In this document: in pieces, positions 25,886-35,400 of the stretch
How the letters are laid out: every line of letters starts with the position of its first letter
Position numbering within the stretch: position 1 is the first letter of the stretch
Origin: an uncultured bacterium
Lineage (GTDB): Bacteria; Gemmatimonadota; Gemmatimonadetes; Longimicrobiales; RSA9
NCBI GenBank assembly: GCA_937889645.1
Contig: CALBZE010000024.1
Coordinates: forward strand, 50,950 to 114,949
Reading direction: 5' to 3'
DNA length: 64,000 bases
Notes under the pieces: generated by a model
Seen by the model: only the letters and a program-made list of their open reading frames with translations
Told to the model about the DNA's origin: nothing
Databases searched by the model: none
Made by a program: the position numbers and the translations under genes

Positions 25886-26355
25886 GAGGTCGGCGCCGCA
25901 GCCACGTTCGCCCTGCGCAGCGCGTCGATCGTGGCCGCGTCCAGTTCGAGCACGATCGTCACGTAGTTCTCGATGCGTTCGAGGATCGCCTCGCGCGGGC
26001 CGCTCCGCCACTCGTCGCTCCCGTAGAACTCCTCCTCGCGCCGATTCATGTCCTCGACGTCCTCGTACGCCCGGATCAGGTAGTACGACGTCTCGTCGTG
26101 GGGCGAGGGGCCATAGGCGACGACGTCGATCCCCCATTTCCGGAGCAGCGGCAGCGCTTCCTCCTCGAACAGCCGGTGGAACTCGGAGCGGGTTCCCGCC
26201 TTCAGGTTGTACGAACGGATCTCGACGATCCCGGGCATTGGTTCCTCCATCACGTTGCCTGCGTAAACCGTCGCCGCGGCCGTGATGGTCGCGGCGAGAA
26301 TGCCAAAGAGCGCTATGCGACGACGCAAGCGTCGCGGATTGGGCGTCTCGACCAT
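25882..26355 (-). CDS. NIPSNAP-family protein with N-terminal membrane anchor or signal
   Basis: 157 residues. A basic N terminus and a hydrophobic segment (about 13-32) precede a dimeric alpha/beta-barrel-type domain of the NIPSNAP family: E-I-R-S-Y-N-L-K-A-G-T near its start, then P-L-L-R-K-W-G-I-D-V-V-A-Y and later Y-Y-L-I-R-A-Y-E-D. The biochemical function of bacterial NIPSNAP proteins is not settled. The start at 26355 has an AAGGAGG box upstream; the longer frame to 26451 overlaps the alkA-like gene. It lies 10 bases downstream of that gene on the same strand, so they are probably co-transcribed, without an obvious functional connection. Confidence 0.82.
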   Translation of the reverse strand: MVETPNPRRLRRRIALFGILAATITAAATVYAGNVMEEPMPGIVEIRSYNLKAGTRSEFHRLFEEEALPLLRKWGIDVVAYGPSPHDETSYYLIRAYEDVEDMNRREEEFYGSDEWRSGPREAILERIENYVTIVLELDAATIDALRRANVAAAPTS

Positions 26356-26365
26356 GGTACCTCCT

Positions 26366-27874
26366 TCAAGCGCGGTTCGCTGAAAGTCCGTCCAGCCAGA
26401 GGCGAGTCGCGGCGTAGGCCCTCCAGGGGCGCCATGCCCGGGCGCGATCACGCAGCGCGGCGGCGTCGGCCGCGCCGACCGCGCGGCGAAGTACGGGGTC
26501 GCGCGCAGGGAACGCGTCGGGCCACGAGAGCGCGCGCATGACGATCAGCGTCGCCAGCCTGGCGCCGACGCCCGGCAGCTCGGCGAGGGCGCGTCGCGTC
26601 GCGGAGACGTTGCCGCCTGGGGCGAGCTCGAGCGCGCCGTCCGCCACCGCGCGCGCGAGGGCCTCGGTGGCTTCGGCTCGGCGCGGCGGCACGCCGAGCG
26701 CGATGAGCCGGCCCGCGCCGGCCTCCGCGATTCGGTCCGCATCGGGAAAAACGCGAGTCAGCCCGGGGATTCCGGTTTCGACCTGCTCTCCGAGCGCCTC
26801 CGCCACGGCGGCAGCGGGATCGACGCCTCGAGGCCGCGGCAGCCCACCACGGAGCACGACGCGAATTGCCGCCTCGAAAGCGTCGATCGAGCCGACCAGC
26901 CGCACGCCGGGCCTTGCCTCGACCAGCGCCTCGAGCCCGGCCCGCGCCAGGCACCCGTCGATCACGGCCGGCTCCGCGTCCAGGTCGAAGAACTGCCTCG
27001 ACCTCGCGATCAGCGGCATGAGGACCGGGACGAGCGATGCGGAAACGGCGACGTTCAGGTGGGAGACCTGCCGTCCGTTCCTGCGCCCAGATGCGAATGC
27101 GCCGTCCTCGACGCGGATGACTCCGCTGTGTCCGTCGATCCGGACGGTACGGCAGTAGCTCCGGCCCTCCACGACCTCGGCCCTGTCCACCGCCTCCCGG
27201 GCGAGCGTCGCGAGTACGGCGTCCCACGCGAACGGCGCCCGGTACGACAGCGTCAGACGCAGCGTCTCGTCCGCTCGCGCCGACCGGCTCCGTCCTTGCC
27301 GGCGCAGCTCCGTCGGCCGCATCCGATACCGCTCGCGGAACGTGTGGTTGAAGCGACTCACGCTCTGGAACCCGCTCGCGTATGCGACATGTGTCACCGG
27401 CAGCGTCGTGTCCGTGAGGAGTCGCTTGGCCAGGAGGAGCCGGTGGGTCTGGGCAAGCTCGATCGGGGTGACGCCGAACGCCTTCTGGAGCGCACGGCGG
27501 AGGTGCCGCTCGCTCACGCAGAGCTCGCGGGCCAGCTCCTCGACGCTCCGCCCGTTGAGCGCGCCCGCGGCGATCCGCCGCGCGGCCGCCTCTGCCAGTC
27601 GTGACACCGCGTGCACCAGCGACCGCCCCGGCGCCAGCTCCGGGCGACAGCGACGGCAAGGGCGGAACCCCGCCCGTTCCGCCGCTGCGGCCGTGTCGAA
27701 GAATCGCCGATGTTCGGGGTGCGAGACCCGCGCGGGGCAGATCGGTCGACAATAGATCCTCGTGGACGTGATCCCCACGAAGAAGATCCCGTCGAACCGG
27801 GGATCGCGCGCTTGCAATGCGCGCACGTAGATCTCGTCGGCCGATGCAGCCGCGTCCGTCTTCGGTCGCGCCAT
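26366..27874 (-). CDS. Ada-type regulator/DNA-3-methyladenine glycosylase fusion (Ada N-domain - AraC HTH - AlkA)
   Basis: 502 residues. The Ada N-terminal zinc domain (about 15-80) has the four Cys ligands C42, C46, C73 and C76, C42 being the methylphosphotriester acceptor; an AraC-type DNA-binding domain follows (about 95-190); then an AlkA N-terminal domain (about 205-320) and an HhH-GPD glycosylase core (about 330-490) with L-P-G-V-G-A-R and the catalytic Asp in D-A-F-P-A-R-D. The O6-methylguanine methyltransferase domain of E. coli Ada is absent. This architecture combines alkylation sensing with excision of alkylated bases, and the protein may autoregulate its operon, which also contains the NIPSNAP gene. 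Confidence 0.92.
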   Translation of the reverse strand: MARPKTDAAASADEIYVRALQARDPRFDGIFFVGITSTRIYCRPICPARVSHPEHRRFFDTAAAAERAGFRPCRRCRPELAPGRSLVHAVSRLAEAAARRIAAGALNGRSVEELARELCVSERHLRRALQKAFGVTPIELAQTHRLLLAKRLLTDTTLPVTHVAYASGFQSVSRFNHTFRERYRMRPTELRRQGRSRSARADETLRLTLSYRAPFAWDAVLATLAREAVDRAEVVEGRSYCRTVRIDGHSGVIRVEDGAFASGRRNGRQVSHLNVAVSASLVPVLMPLIARSRQFFDLDAEPAVIDGCLARAGLEALVEARPGVRLVGSIDAFEAAIRVVLRGGLPRPRGVDPAAAVAEALGEQVETGIPGLTRVFPDADRIAEAGAGRLIALGVPPRRAEATEALARAVADGALELAPGGNVSATRRALAELPGVGARLATLIVMRALSWPDAFPARDPVLRRAVGAADAAALRDRARAWRPWRAYAATRLWLDGLSANRA

Positions 27875-28073
27875 GGCGTGAATCTAACACCCGGCTCGCC
27901 GGGGGACTTGCCGGATTCGGACGTCGAATTCCCTGGCCGCTCCTCTCGGCCTCGAGAGCGAATCGGGATCGAGAGGCCGATCGTGCATCGGGAGCACGAC
28001 CGGCGGTACTGGCGAAACAACCGGCGGTGTCTTACCGTATGACAGTGCGCCACCTTTCTTCAGGGAGTGAGTC

Positions 28074-28478
28074 ATGGCGACGCGCGACGACCTCGAGAGT
28101 TTCCTGATCCGGCTGGGCGTCGATTACGAGGAAGTAGAGGACGGCCTCTGGGTCCTGAGATCAGCGGATGGTCCCGCCGTCGTGGTGCAATCTTCGCCCC
28201 CCGTGGTGGTCCTGCGTTTGAAGGTCCTCTCGATCCCCGAGGGGGCCGAACCCGATCGGCAGCTCGCTCTGTACCGCAGGTTGCTGGAATTGAACGCGAC
28301 GGACATGGTGCACGGGAGCTACGGCATCGAGGAGCGGGACGTCGTTCTGACGGACGCGCTCGATCTGGCAACGATCGACTTCGAAGAACTGCGCAGCTCC
28401 TACGAGAGCCTGCTCTTTGCGGCGTCCAGCCACCTGCCGGGCCTGGCGGAGCTCATCCTGGTCGCACACGAGGGCTAG
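28074..28478 (+). CDS. YbjN/CesT-like small protein upstream of PspA
   Basis: 134 residues, acidic and soluble, with an alpha-beta-alpha pattern (D-G-L-W-V-L, V-V-V-Q-S-S-P-P-V-V-V-L-R, then L-Y-R-R-L-L-E-L-N) resembling YbjN/type III chaperone-like domains. Such domains are protein-interaction modules; no enzymatic residues are evident. AGGGAGTGA precedes the ATG. It ends five bases before pspA, so it probably acts with PspA in membrane stress management, perhaps as partner or chaperone; that role is inferred from the neighbourhood only. Confidence 0.72.
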   Translation: MATRDDLESFLIRLGVDYEEVEDGLWVLRSADGPAVVVQSSPPVVVLRLKVLSIPEGAEPDRQLALYRRLLELNATDMVHGSYGIEERDVVLTDALDLATIDFEELRSSYESLLFAASSHLPGLAELILVAHEG

Positions 28479-28482
28479 AGCA

Positions 28483-29280
28483 ATGGGAATCTTTCAGAAA
28501 CTCTCCATGTTGATCCGCTCGAACATCAACGACGCGATCGCGCGAGCGGAGAATCCGGAGAAGATGCTCACCCAGATCATCGACGACATGCGCGGCCAGC
28601 TGGCCAAGGCCAAGCAGGAAGTGGCGGTCGCGATCGCGGATGAGCGGAAGCTTCGCGCTCAGGTCGACGAGGAATACAAGCAGGCGTCCGAGTGGGAGAA
28701 TCGGGCGATGCTCGCGGTCCGCGAGGGTCGCGACGACCTGGCCAAGCAGGCGCTGCTGCGCCAGCAGGAGCACGCCGAGAGGGCGGCCGCGCTCGAGGCC
28801 ACGTGGCGCCGTCAGGCGGAAGAGACCGAGCGCCTCAAGGAATCGCTGCGGCAGCTCAACGACAAGATCGAGGAGGCGAAGCGCAAGCGGAACCTGCTGA
28901 TCGCGAAGCAGAAGCGCGCGGCGGCGCAGAAGCGCATCCACGAGACGATGGCCGGGCTGAACGATCGCTCGGCGTTCGAGGCCTTCGAGCGCGTCGCCGA
29001 GAAGATCGAGGAGTCGGAGCGCCGGGCGCTCGCCGCGGCCGAGGTCACCGAGACGCTGAGCGGGGACACGCTCGAGAAGCAGTTCGCGATGCTCGAGAAG
29101 AGCGACAACGTCGACCAGCGGCTCCTCGAGCTCAAGGAGCGAATGGGGTTGCTGCCGAGCGGAACCGCGAAGGCACGAGCTCTGCCGGACGGCGTATCGG
29201 GGTCGCACCAGCTCCGGCCGGCGCACATGGACGAGGTGGACGGGGTCATTCGCCAGGCCGAGTTGGAGGAAGAGGCGTAG
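28483..29280 (+). CDS. pspA: Phage shock protein A / IM30 family
   Basis: 265 residues, almost entirely alpha-helical: M-G-I-F-Q-K-L amphipathic N-terminal helix, then long coiled coils rich in Lys, Glu, Gln and Ala. This is an ESCRT-III-like membrane-remodelling protein that stabilises damaged inner membranes. The length exceeds E. coli PspA (222) because of a C-terminal stretch after about residue 220 with a final acidic helix, as seen in Vipp1/IM30-like members. The ATG at 28483 matches the family N terminus; a longer frame overlaps the preceding gene. It sits between a YbjN-like gene and an AI-2E-type permease gene; pspBC and pspF are not seen. Confidence 0.92.
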   Translation: MGIFQKLSMLIRSNINDAIARAENPEKMLTQIIDDMRGQLAKAKQEVAVAIADERKLRAQVDEEYKQASEWENRAMLAVREGRDDLAKQALLRQQEHAERAAALEATWRRQAEETERLKESLRQLNDKIEEAKRKRNLLIAKQKRAAAQKRIHETMAGLNDRSAFEAFERVAEKIEESERRALAAAEVTETLSGDTLEKQFAMLEKSDNVDQRLLELKERMGLLPSGTAKARALPDGVSGSHQLRPAHMDEVDGVIRQAELEEEA

Positions 29281-29286
29281 CTCCGG

Positions 29287-30432
29287 ATGAACCGTCGATC
29301 CTACGGCGTCGTAGCAACGATCTCCGCACTGCTGCTACTGCTATTCCTGTACAGCATTGCGGAGATCTTGCTGCTTTTGTTCATCTCCATCCTCTTCTCG
29401 CTCTACCTCGGTGCGATCACGGATACGCTCCAGGTGCGCCTCGGCGTGCCGCGCGGGCTCGGACTGCTGCTCGGTGTACTGGTTACCGCCCTCGCATTGA
29501 CGGGCGTGGGGTTCCTCGTCGTCCCGCCCGTTTCGAACCAGGCGCAGGAGCTGATCTACGCACTGCCCCGCCAGCTCGAGCTGTGGGAGGACCGACTCCT
29601 CGACCTGGCGGCGCGCTCTCCGGTCGCCGCTCAGCTCCTGGGCCCGCTCCGCGAAGGCGAGAGCTACGTCGGCTCGATCATCCAGCAGATCGGCGGCTAC
29701 TTCCGCGGGATCGTGCCGTACGTGTTCAGCGGGATGCAGTTCCTCATCCACACGATCAGCGTGCTCGTGATGGGGATCTACCTTGCCTATCGTCCCTCCC
29801 TCTACCGAGAGGGGTTCATCGCGCTGGTGCCGCCGGTCCACCGCGAGCTGGTCCGCGACCTCCTCGCCGACCTCGCGTACACGCTCCGCGCATGGATCGT
29901 CGGGCAGCTGCTGGCGATGTTCTCGCTCGCGGTGCTCACCTGGATCGGTCTGGAGCTGCTCGGCGTCCCCTACGCGCTCGCGTTCGGCGTGTTCACGGGT
30001 CTCGTCGCCATCGTGCCGTTCTTCGGCACATTGGTTTCGACGATCCTGCCCGCGATCTTCGTGCTGGGCACCGGGAGCGTGCTCACGGTGATCCTCGTGC
30101 TCCTGCTCGGCGTCGTGGTGCACCTGGTCGAGGCGAACCTGATCGCGCCGATGATCATGGAGCGCCAGGTCCACCTGCCGCCGGTCCTCACGCTCCTCAG
30201 TGTGCTGATCATGGCCCACCTCCTCGAGGTGATCGGCCTGCTGGTCGCGGTCCCGGTCCTGGCCAGCGTGATGGTGATCGTGCGACGGATCTACGTCCAC
30301 AGGATCCTGGAGGGGAAGGGATTCCGCCGCGCGGTGCGAGACCAACCCGTCGAACTGCGGCTCCCCGAGGAAGGCGTGATCGTGCACCCGGCCGTCAAAG
30401 AAGGGACGTTCCCGACGGTGCTGGAGCGGTAG
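29287..30432 (+). CDS. AI-2E family transporter (PerM/YdiK/TqsA-like permease)
   Basis: 381 residues with about eight hydrophobic segments: two pairs at the N terminus (about 7-55 and 58-85), then after a soluble loop (about 90-150) the remaining helices between about 150 and 340. The family fold and the P-x-x-L-x-x-L-x-V-L-x-x-x-x-L motif region near residues 295-320 fit AI-2E exporters/Na+ antiporters. The transported solute is unknown. Six bases after pspA, so probably in the same envelope-stress operon. A soluble C-terminal tail of about 45 residues follows the last helix. Confidence 0.88.
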   Translation: MNRRSYGVVATISALLLLLFLYSIAEILLLLFISILFSLYLGAITDTLQVRLGVPRGLGLLLGVLVTALALTGVGFLVVPPVSNQAQELIYALPRQLELWEDRLLDLAARSPVAAQLLGPLREGESYVGSIIQQIGGYFRGIVPYVFSGMQFLIHTISVLVMGIYLAYRPSLYREGFIALVPPVHRELVRDLLADLAYTLRAWIVGQLLAMFSLAVLTWIGLELLGVPYALAFGVFTGLVAIVPFFGTLVSTILPAIFVLGTGSVLTVILVLLLGVVVHLVEANLIAPMIMERQVHLPPVLTLLSVLIMAHLLEVIGLLVAVPVLASVMVIVRRIYVHRILEGKGFRRAVRDQPVELRLPEEGVIVHPAVKEGTFPTVLER

Positions 30433-30625
30433 CGCCCTCGAACGCCGGGCACGCACTTCCGGCGCAACCACCGTTATCTCCCGTGCTTCTGCGGTGCCCC
30501 GGAACGTCGGGCACCCCTTCGCCCGCGATCTCGTCCGCCTCCACTTCCTACAACCGCCACCGAGCGCCGGGACGGCCCGCTTGTTGCGCCGACCATTTGC
30601 GGCACAGCGAGCGGAGGAGGACTTC

Positions 30626-31003
30626 ATGGCGCGCTACGACGACGAGTACACCACACGCGCGAGGCGTCCCGGCCGCGGGCGGTGGAGCGCCGCACGACGG
30701 CCACGGGGCAGGCGTCGGCCGGCGCGGGCCGGGCGAAGGTGGAGTCCGCCGGGACCGGCCTACGGCGAGGAGTACATCATCCGGTCCCGCATGGGGATGC
30801 ACGACTTCGGCGAGCACTACGGCCGCTACAGCGGCGGCTCGCCGTACAGCTACGAGTACTCGGAACGCACGATCCAGCACCGACACCCGAGCCCCGAGCA
30901 CGACATCGGGTTCACCCGTCCGCTCCACGAGGAGGGCGGACGTCGCTTCCCCTTCCAGGGTCGTACCCTCGGCCGACGCCGCTCGGAGCGGCGTCGGGGC
31001 TGA
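30626..31003 (+). CDS. Small strongly basic protein, unknown
   Basis: 125 residues behind a very good ribosome-binding site (GGAGGAGG). Extremely Arg- and Gly-rich at both ends (residues 10-40 and 112-125), with Tyr/Gly/His/Arg-rich middle parts (Y-G-E-E-Y, F-G-E-H-Y-G-R-Y). No signal peptide, no membrane segment and no recognised domain. Composition suggests disorder and possible nucleic-acid binding, or a small stress protein, but neither can be shown. It may have its own transcript: 193 bases separate it from the AI-2E gene. The final codons hold an 11-pair hairpin. Confidence 0.55.
   Translation: MARYDDEYTTRARRPGRGRWSAARRPRGRRRPARAGRRWSPPGPAYGEEYIIRSRMGMHDFGEHYGRYSGGSPYSYEYSERTIQHRHPSPEHDIGFTRPLHEEGGRRFPFQGRTLGRRRSERRRG
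30973..30997. terminator. Hairpin at the end of the basic-protein gene, between convergent genes
   Basis: Perfect 11-pair stem (30973-30983 with 30987-30997), loop CGG, reaching into the last codons of the basic-protein gene. No T tract; it may still mark the transcript end before the converging NamZ-like gene. Confidence 0.35.
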
Positions 31004-31099
31004 CGCACGGACCGTGTTGCTCGAACGCGTTACCGGATCTCGGGGCGCCGCGGCTCATGACCGGGACGGCGACGCTCCGCACCGGGGCGGCCCCGCTCG

Positions 31100-32410
31100 T
31101 TACCGGTAGAGAAGGTGCGGCTCGCGCAGCCGGGCGAACGCCGCCGTCTGCGCTTCCCAATCCGCCGTGATTTCATCCAGCGACGCGCCGGCCTCGATCC
31201 GCCCGCGCAGCCGTTCCGTCCCGGCCAGACGGTCGAAGTGCGCGCCCCGCCATTCGAGGCGGTCGGGGTGCAGGCGTCGGATCTCGATCAACGCGGCCAC
31301 GGCGGCACGGGTCGGATCGTAACGGTCGCGGTCGGTGGCGACGAATCGCACGCCCCGGACGGCTACTCCGCCATACTTTCCGTCGCCCGGGCGCTCGGGC
31401 GTGAACGTGACGGCCTCAAAGCGGACGCCCGGTAGGCCGTACGCATCCAGCCGCCGGACCAGCGCCTCGTGGTCCAGCCACGGCGCACCGATCTGCTGGA
31501 AGGCGAGCGGCGTGCCGCGTCCGACGGAGAGGTTCGTCCCCTCGAACAGGCACGTGCCGGGGTAATGCGTCGCGCTCTCGAGCGAGGGCATGTTGGGCGA
31601 GGGCGCGGTCCAGGGAAGGCCGGTTAGGTCGAACCACATTTCGCGGCGCCATCCCTCCATCGGGACGACGGTCAAATCCGCGCCGACTCCGAATTCCGCG
31701 TTGACCAGCCGGGCCATCTCGCCGACCGTGAGCCCGTGCCGCATCGGAACGGGGTATAGCCCGACGAACGACGCGTGCTCGGGTTCCAGCACGTTCCCCT
31801 GGACCAGCTCCCCGCCGATCGGGTTGGGGCGGTCCAGGACGACGAATGGGATCCCGTGATGCGCGGCGGCGCGCATCGCGAGCGCCATCGTCCAGACGTA
31901 CGTGTAGTAGCGCGAGCCGATGTCCTGGATGTCGTAGACGAGGACGTCGACGCCTTCGAGCATCGCCGCCGTCGGCGCGCGGGTCTCACCGTAGAGCGAG
32001 TGGACGGGCAGCCCCGTACGCTCGTCCCGGCCGCTCTCCACCCGTTCGCCCGCCTCGGCGGTGCCACGGATGCCATGCTCCGGGCTGAATAGGGCGACGA
32101 GCTCGATGGCGGGATGCTCGTGCAGCAGGTCGATCGTGCTCGCCCCGTCGGCGTTCCGGCCGGTGTGGTTCGTGATGAGCCCGACGCGTCGGCCGCGCAG
32201 GATCGCGGCATCGTCGGCGAGGAGGACGTCGATGCCGAGGCGGACCGGACCGGGCGAGTCGACGGCCGTGGTCGCACCGGGGCGGGCCTCGGTGGATGCG
32301 ACGGGGACGTCCTGTGATGCGGCACGGGCGTCCTCGTGCGGGGCGGCGCCGCAGGCGGCCGCGAGCGCGGACCCGGCGGCCAGCAGTAGTTGTCCAAAAC
32401 CGCGTCGCAT
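31100..32410 (-). CDS. namZ: Exo-beta-N-acetylmuramidase NamZ-like lipoprotein (DUF1343)
   Basis: 436 residues. A lipoprotein-type signal (L-A-A-A-C, Cys at about 20) precedes the DUF1343/NamZ domain with hallmark motifs S-P-E-H-G-I-R-G, Y-D-I-Q-D-I-G-S-R-Y-Y-T-Y, D-R-P-N-P-I-G-G and G-R-G-T. NamZ enzymes (GH171) remove MurNAc from non-reducing ends of peptidoglycan fragments. The frame stays open far upstream across the opposite-strand gene; the ATG at 32410 is the sensible start because the signal peptide follows at once. It is divergent from the NagZ-like gene with 39 bases between starts, which suggests one shared control region. The chemistry is family-based; no activity is shown. Confidence 0.88.
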   Translation of the reverse strand: MRRGFGQLLLAAGSALAAACGAAPHEDARAASQDVPVASTEARPGATTAVDSPGPVRLGIDVLLADDAAILRGRRVGLITNHTGRNADGASTIDLLHEHPAIELVALFSPEHGIRGTAEAGERVESGRDERTGLPVHSLYGETRAPTAAMLEGVDVLVYDIQDIGSRYYTYVWTMALAMRAAAHHGIPFVVLDRPNPIGGELVQGNVLEPEHASFVGLYPVPMRHGLTVGEMARLVNAEFGVGADLTVVPMEGWRREMWFDLTGLPWTAPSPNMPSLESATHYPGTCLFEGTNLSVGRGTPLAFQQIGAPWLDHEALVRRLDAYGLPGVRFEAVTFTPERPGDGKYGGVAVRGVRFVATDRDRYDPTRAAVAALIEIRRLHPDRLEWRGAHFDRLAGTERLRGRIEAGASLDEITADWEAQTAAFARLREPHLLYR

Positions 32411-32449
32411 CGTAATTTGCCTCGTAATCTCCAGGATCTGGTGCTCCGA

Positions 32450-35400
32450 ATGGCCCGTCGCCGACTCTACACTCTCGTCCTCGGACTTGCTCCCGCCCTG
32501 GGGTGGGGCGGCTTGTCGTGCGCGCGGCCGGTCGACGGGCCCGGCGCCGCGCCCGGTTCCGGCTCTACGCCCGCGCCCGCCGTTGCCGTCGTCGCCTCGC
32601 CGTCCGTCTCGGCCGAGGCGTGGGTCGATGCGACGTTGGAGCGTCTGCCGCTGCGGCGCAAGGTCGCGCAGCTCGTCGTCCCATGGATGGACGGGTCGTA
32701 CCTTGCGGTTGGATCGCCGGCGTACGAGCGGCTGCGCGAGTGGGTGGAGGGGCAGGGCGTCGGCGGCGTCATCGTCTCGATCGGCCCGCCGCTCGAGGTC
32801 GCGGCCAAGCTGAACACGCTCCAGGAGATGGCGGACGTGCCGCTCCTGGTCGCGGCGGACCTGGAGCGCGGGCCCGGCCAGCGTCTCGCCGGCGGGACCG
32901 CGCTGCCGTGGGGGATCGAACTCGGCGGCGGCACGGACTTCCCGCCGATCATGGCGCTCGGCGCGGCGGGCGACGAATCGCTGGCGTACGAGGTCGGGAG
33001 GATCACGGCCATCGAGGCGCGCGCCGTCGGGATCCATATGGCGTTCGCGCCCGTCGTGGACGTGAACAGCAACCCCGACAACCCGATCATCAACGTCCGG
33101 AGCTACGGCGAGGATCCCCGGTTGGTCGCCCGGCTGGCGGCGGCGCACATCCGCGGGCTCCAGGAGCACGGCGTGCTCGCCACGGCCAAGCACTTCCCCG
33201 GCCACGGGGACGCGGCCACGGACTCGCACATTGGTTTGCCGATCCTGAAGGTCGACCGCGCCCGGGCGGACTCGGTCGAGCTGGTCCCGTTCCGGGCGGC
33301 TGTCGAGGCGGGCGTCGCCGCCGTGATGGTCGCCCACGTGGCTTTCCCGGCGCTCGCCGGGGATTCATTGCCGGCGACGCTTTCCGCGCGGCTCACGACC
33401 GGCCTCCTCAGGGAGCGGCTCGGCTTCGACGGCCTCGTCGTGGTCGATGCGCTCGACATGGGTGCGATCACGACGCGGTTCGGCGCCGCAGAGGCTGCGG
33501 TGCGCGCGCTCGAAGCCGGCGCCGACGTGCTCCTCATGCCCGTGGACGTGGCGGCGACGGTCGACGCCGTCGTCGCCGCGGTCCAGAGCGGGCGCCTCTC
33601 AGAGGAGCGGATCGACCGTTCGGTTCGCAAGCTGCTCACGCTCAAGGCGCGGCTGGGGCTGCACGAGCGCCGCCGCGTCGACCCGGAGCGCGTCCCGTAC
33701 GCGGTCGGCCAAGCCGAGCACATGGACGTAGCCCGGCGAGTCGCGCAGCGGTCGTTCACGCTGGTGCGGGATCGGGACCGCCTCATCCCGTTCCGCGCCC
33801 ACGGCTCGAGGCGCGTGCTCAGTATCGCTTACACGGATGATCCGGACCCCTTCGCGGGGCGCGTCTTCCAACGAGGGATCCGGGCGCGGTTCCCCGGGGC
33901 GCGGACATCCCTGATCGATGCGTCCGTCCACGGCTCGGAGTTGGATTCGCTCCTGGCCGCGGCCGACAGCGCGGACCTGGTCCTGTTCTCGCCGTTCGTG
34001 CGGGTGGTGAGCGGGAAGGGCAGGATCGCGATCCCCGATGCGGTCGCCGAGTTCGTCGAGGCGCTCGCCGCACGCCGGCCGACGGTGGTCACGTCGTTCG
34101 GCAATCCATACCTCCTCGCGCAATTCCCGTCCGTCGGCACCTACGCGGTCGCGTGGGGGCAGGGCGCGGCGGAGCAGGAGGCGGCGGCACGCGCGCTCAC
34201 CGGCGAGGCGCCGATCACCGGGCGCCTGCCGATCACGATCCCGCCGGATCACCCGATCGGGAGCGGAATCCGCATGGAATTCACCCTCGGGATCGCACGG
34301 CCCGAGGAAGTCGGGATGGACTCCGCCCTCCTCGCCCGTGTCGACGAGTTGCTCGAGGCCGCGGTGCGCCGCGGCGACATTCCCGGCGCGGCGATCGCCG
34401 TCGGGCGACGCGGCAAGCTCGTGCGCCTGCGGGGTTACGGCCGTCTCGACCCGCGCCCCGGCTTCGGTCCGGCCACGGAGCGGACGATCTACGACATCGC
34501 GTCGCTGACAAAGGTCGTCGGCACCACGACCGCCGTCATGATCCTCGAGGAGGAGGGGCGGCTCGACATCGACGCGCCGGTCTCGCGCTACCTCCCCGAA
34601 TGGGGCGGCTCGCCGGCGAAGGAACGCGTGACGGTTCGCCACCTCCTGACGCATACGGCGGGGCTGCCCGCGTTCGAGCCGCTCTGGCGCGGGCTGCGGG
34701 GAAAGGACGCGATCCTTCGCCGGATCTTCGAGACCCGGCTGGAATACGCGCCGGGAGAGCGAACGGTCTACAGCGATTTCGGAGCGATCCTCCTCGGTGA
34801 GATCGTCGAGCGCCTCAGCGGCTCGCCGCTCGACCGATTCCTGGACGAACGCGTTTTCGGGCCGCTCGGGATGGTGGACACCAGGTTCAACCCGCTCGGC
34901 GGCGATCCGGGGGAGCGGAAGGCGACGCCGGGGGCGGCGTCTCCCCATGCCCCGATCCTCGACCGCATTGCGCCCACCGAGCTGGACACGGTGTTCCGCG
35001 GCTACCATGTCCACGGCGTGGTACACGACGAGAACGCGTACGCGATGGGCGGCGTCGCCGGGCACGCGGGGCTCTTCTCGACTGCATACGACCTTGCCGT
35101 ATTCGCGCAGATGCTGCTCAACGGCGGGCGCTACGGCGATGCGCAGATCCTCGGGCCGGAGACGGTCCGCCGCTACACGCGCCGTCAGTCGCCCACCTCG
35201 AGTCGCGCGCTCGGGTGGGACACGCCGGCCGGTCGCTCGAGCGCGGGCGACTATTTCTCGGCCGAGGCGTTCGGCCACACGGGCTTCACCGGGACCAGCC
35301 TCTGGATCGACCCGACGCAGGACCTCTTCGTCGTCCTCCTGACCAACCGGGTCAACCCGACCCGCTCCAACAACAAGCACGTTTCGCTGCGCCGAGAGGT

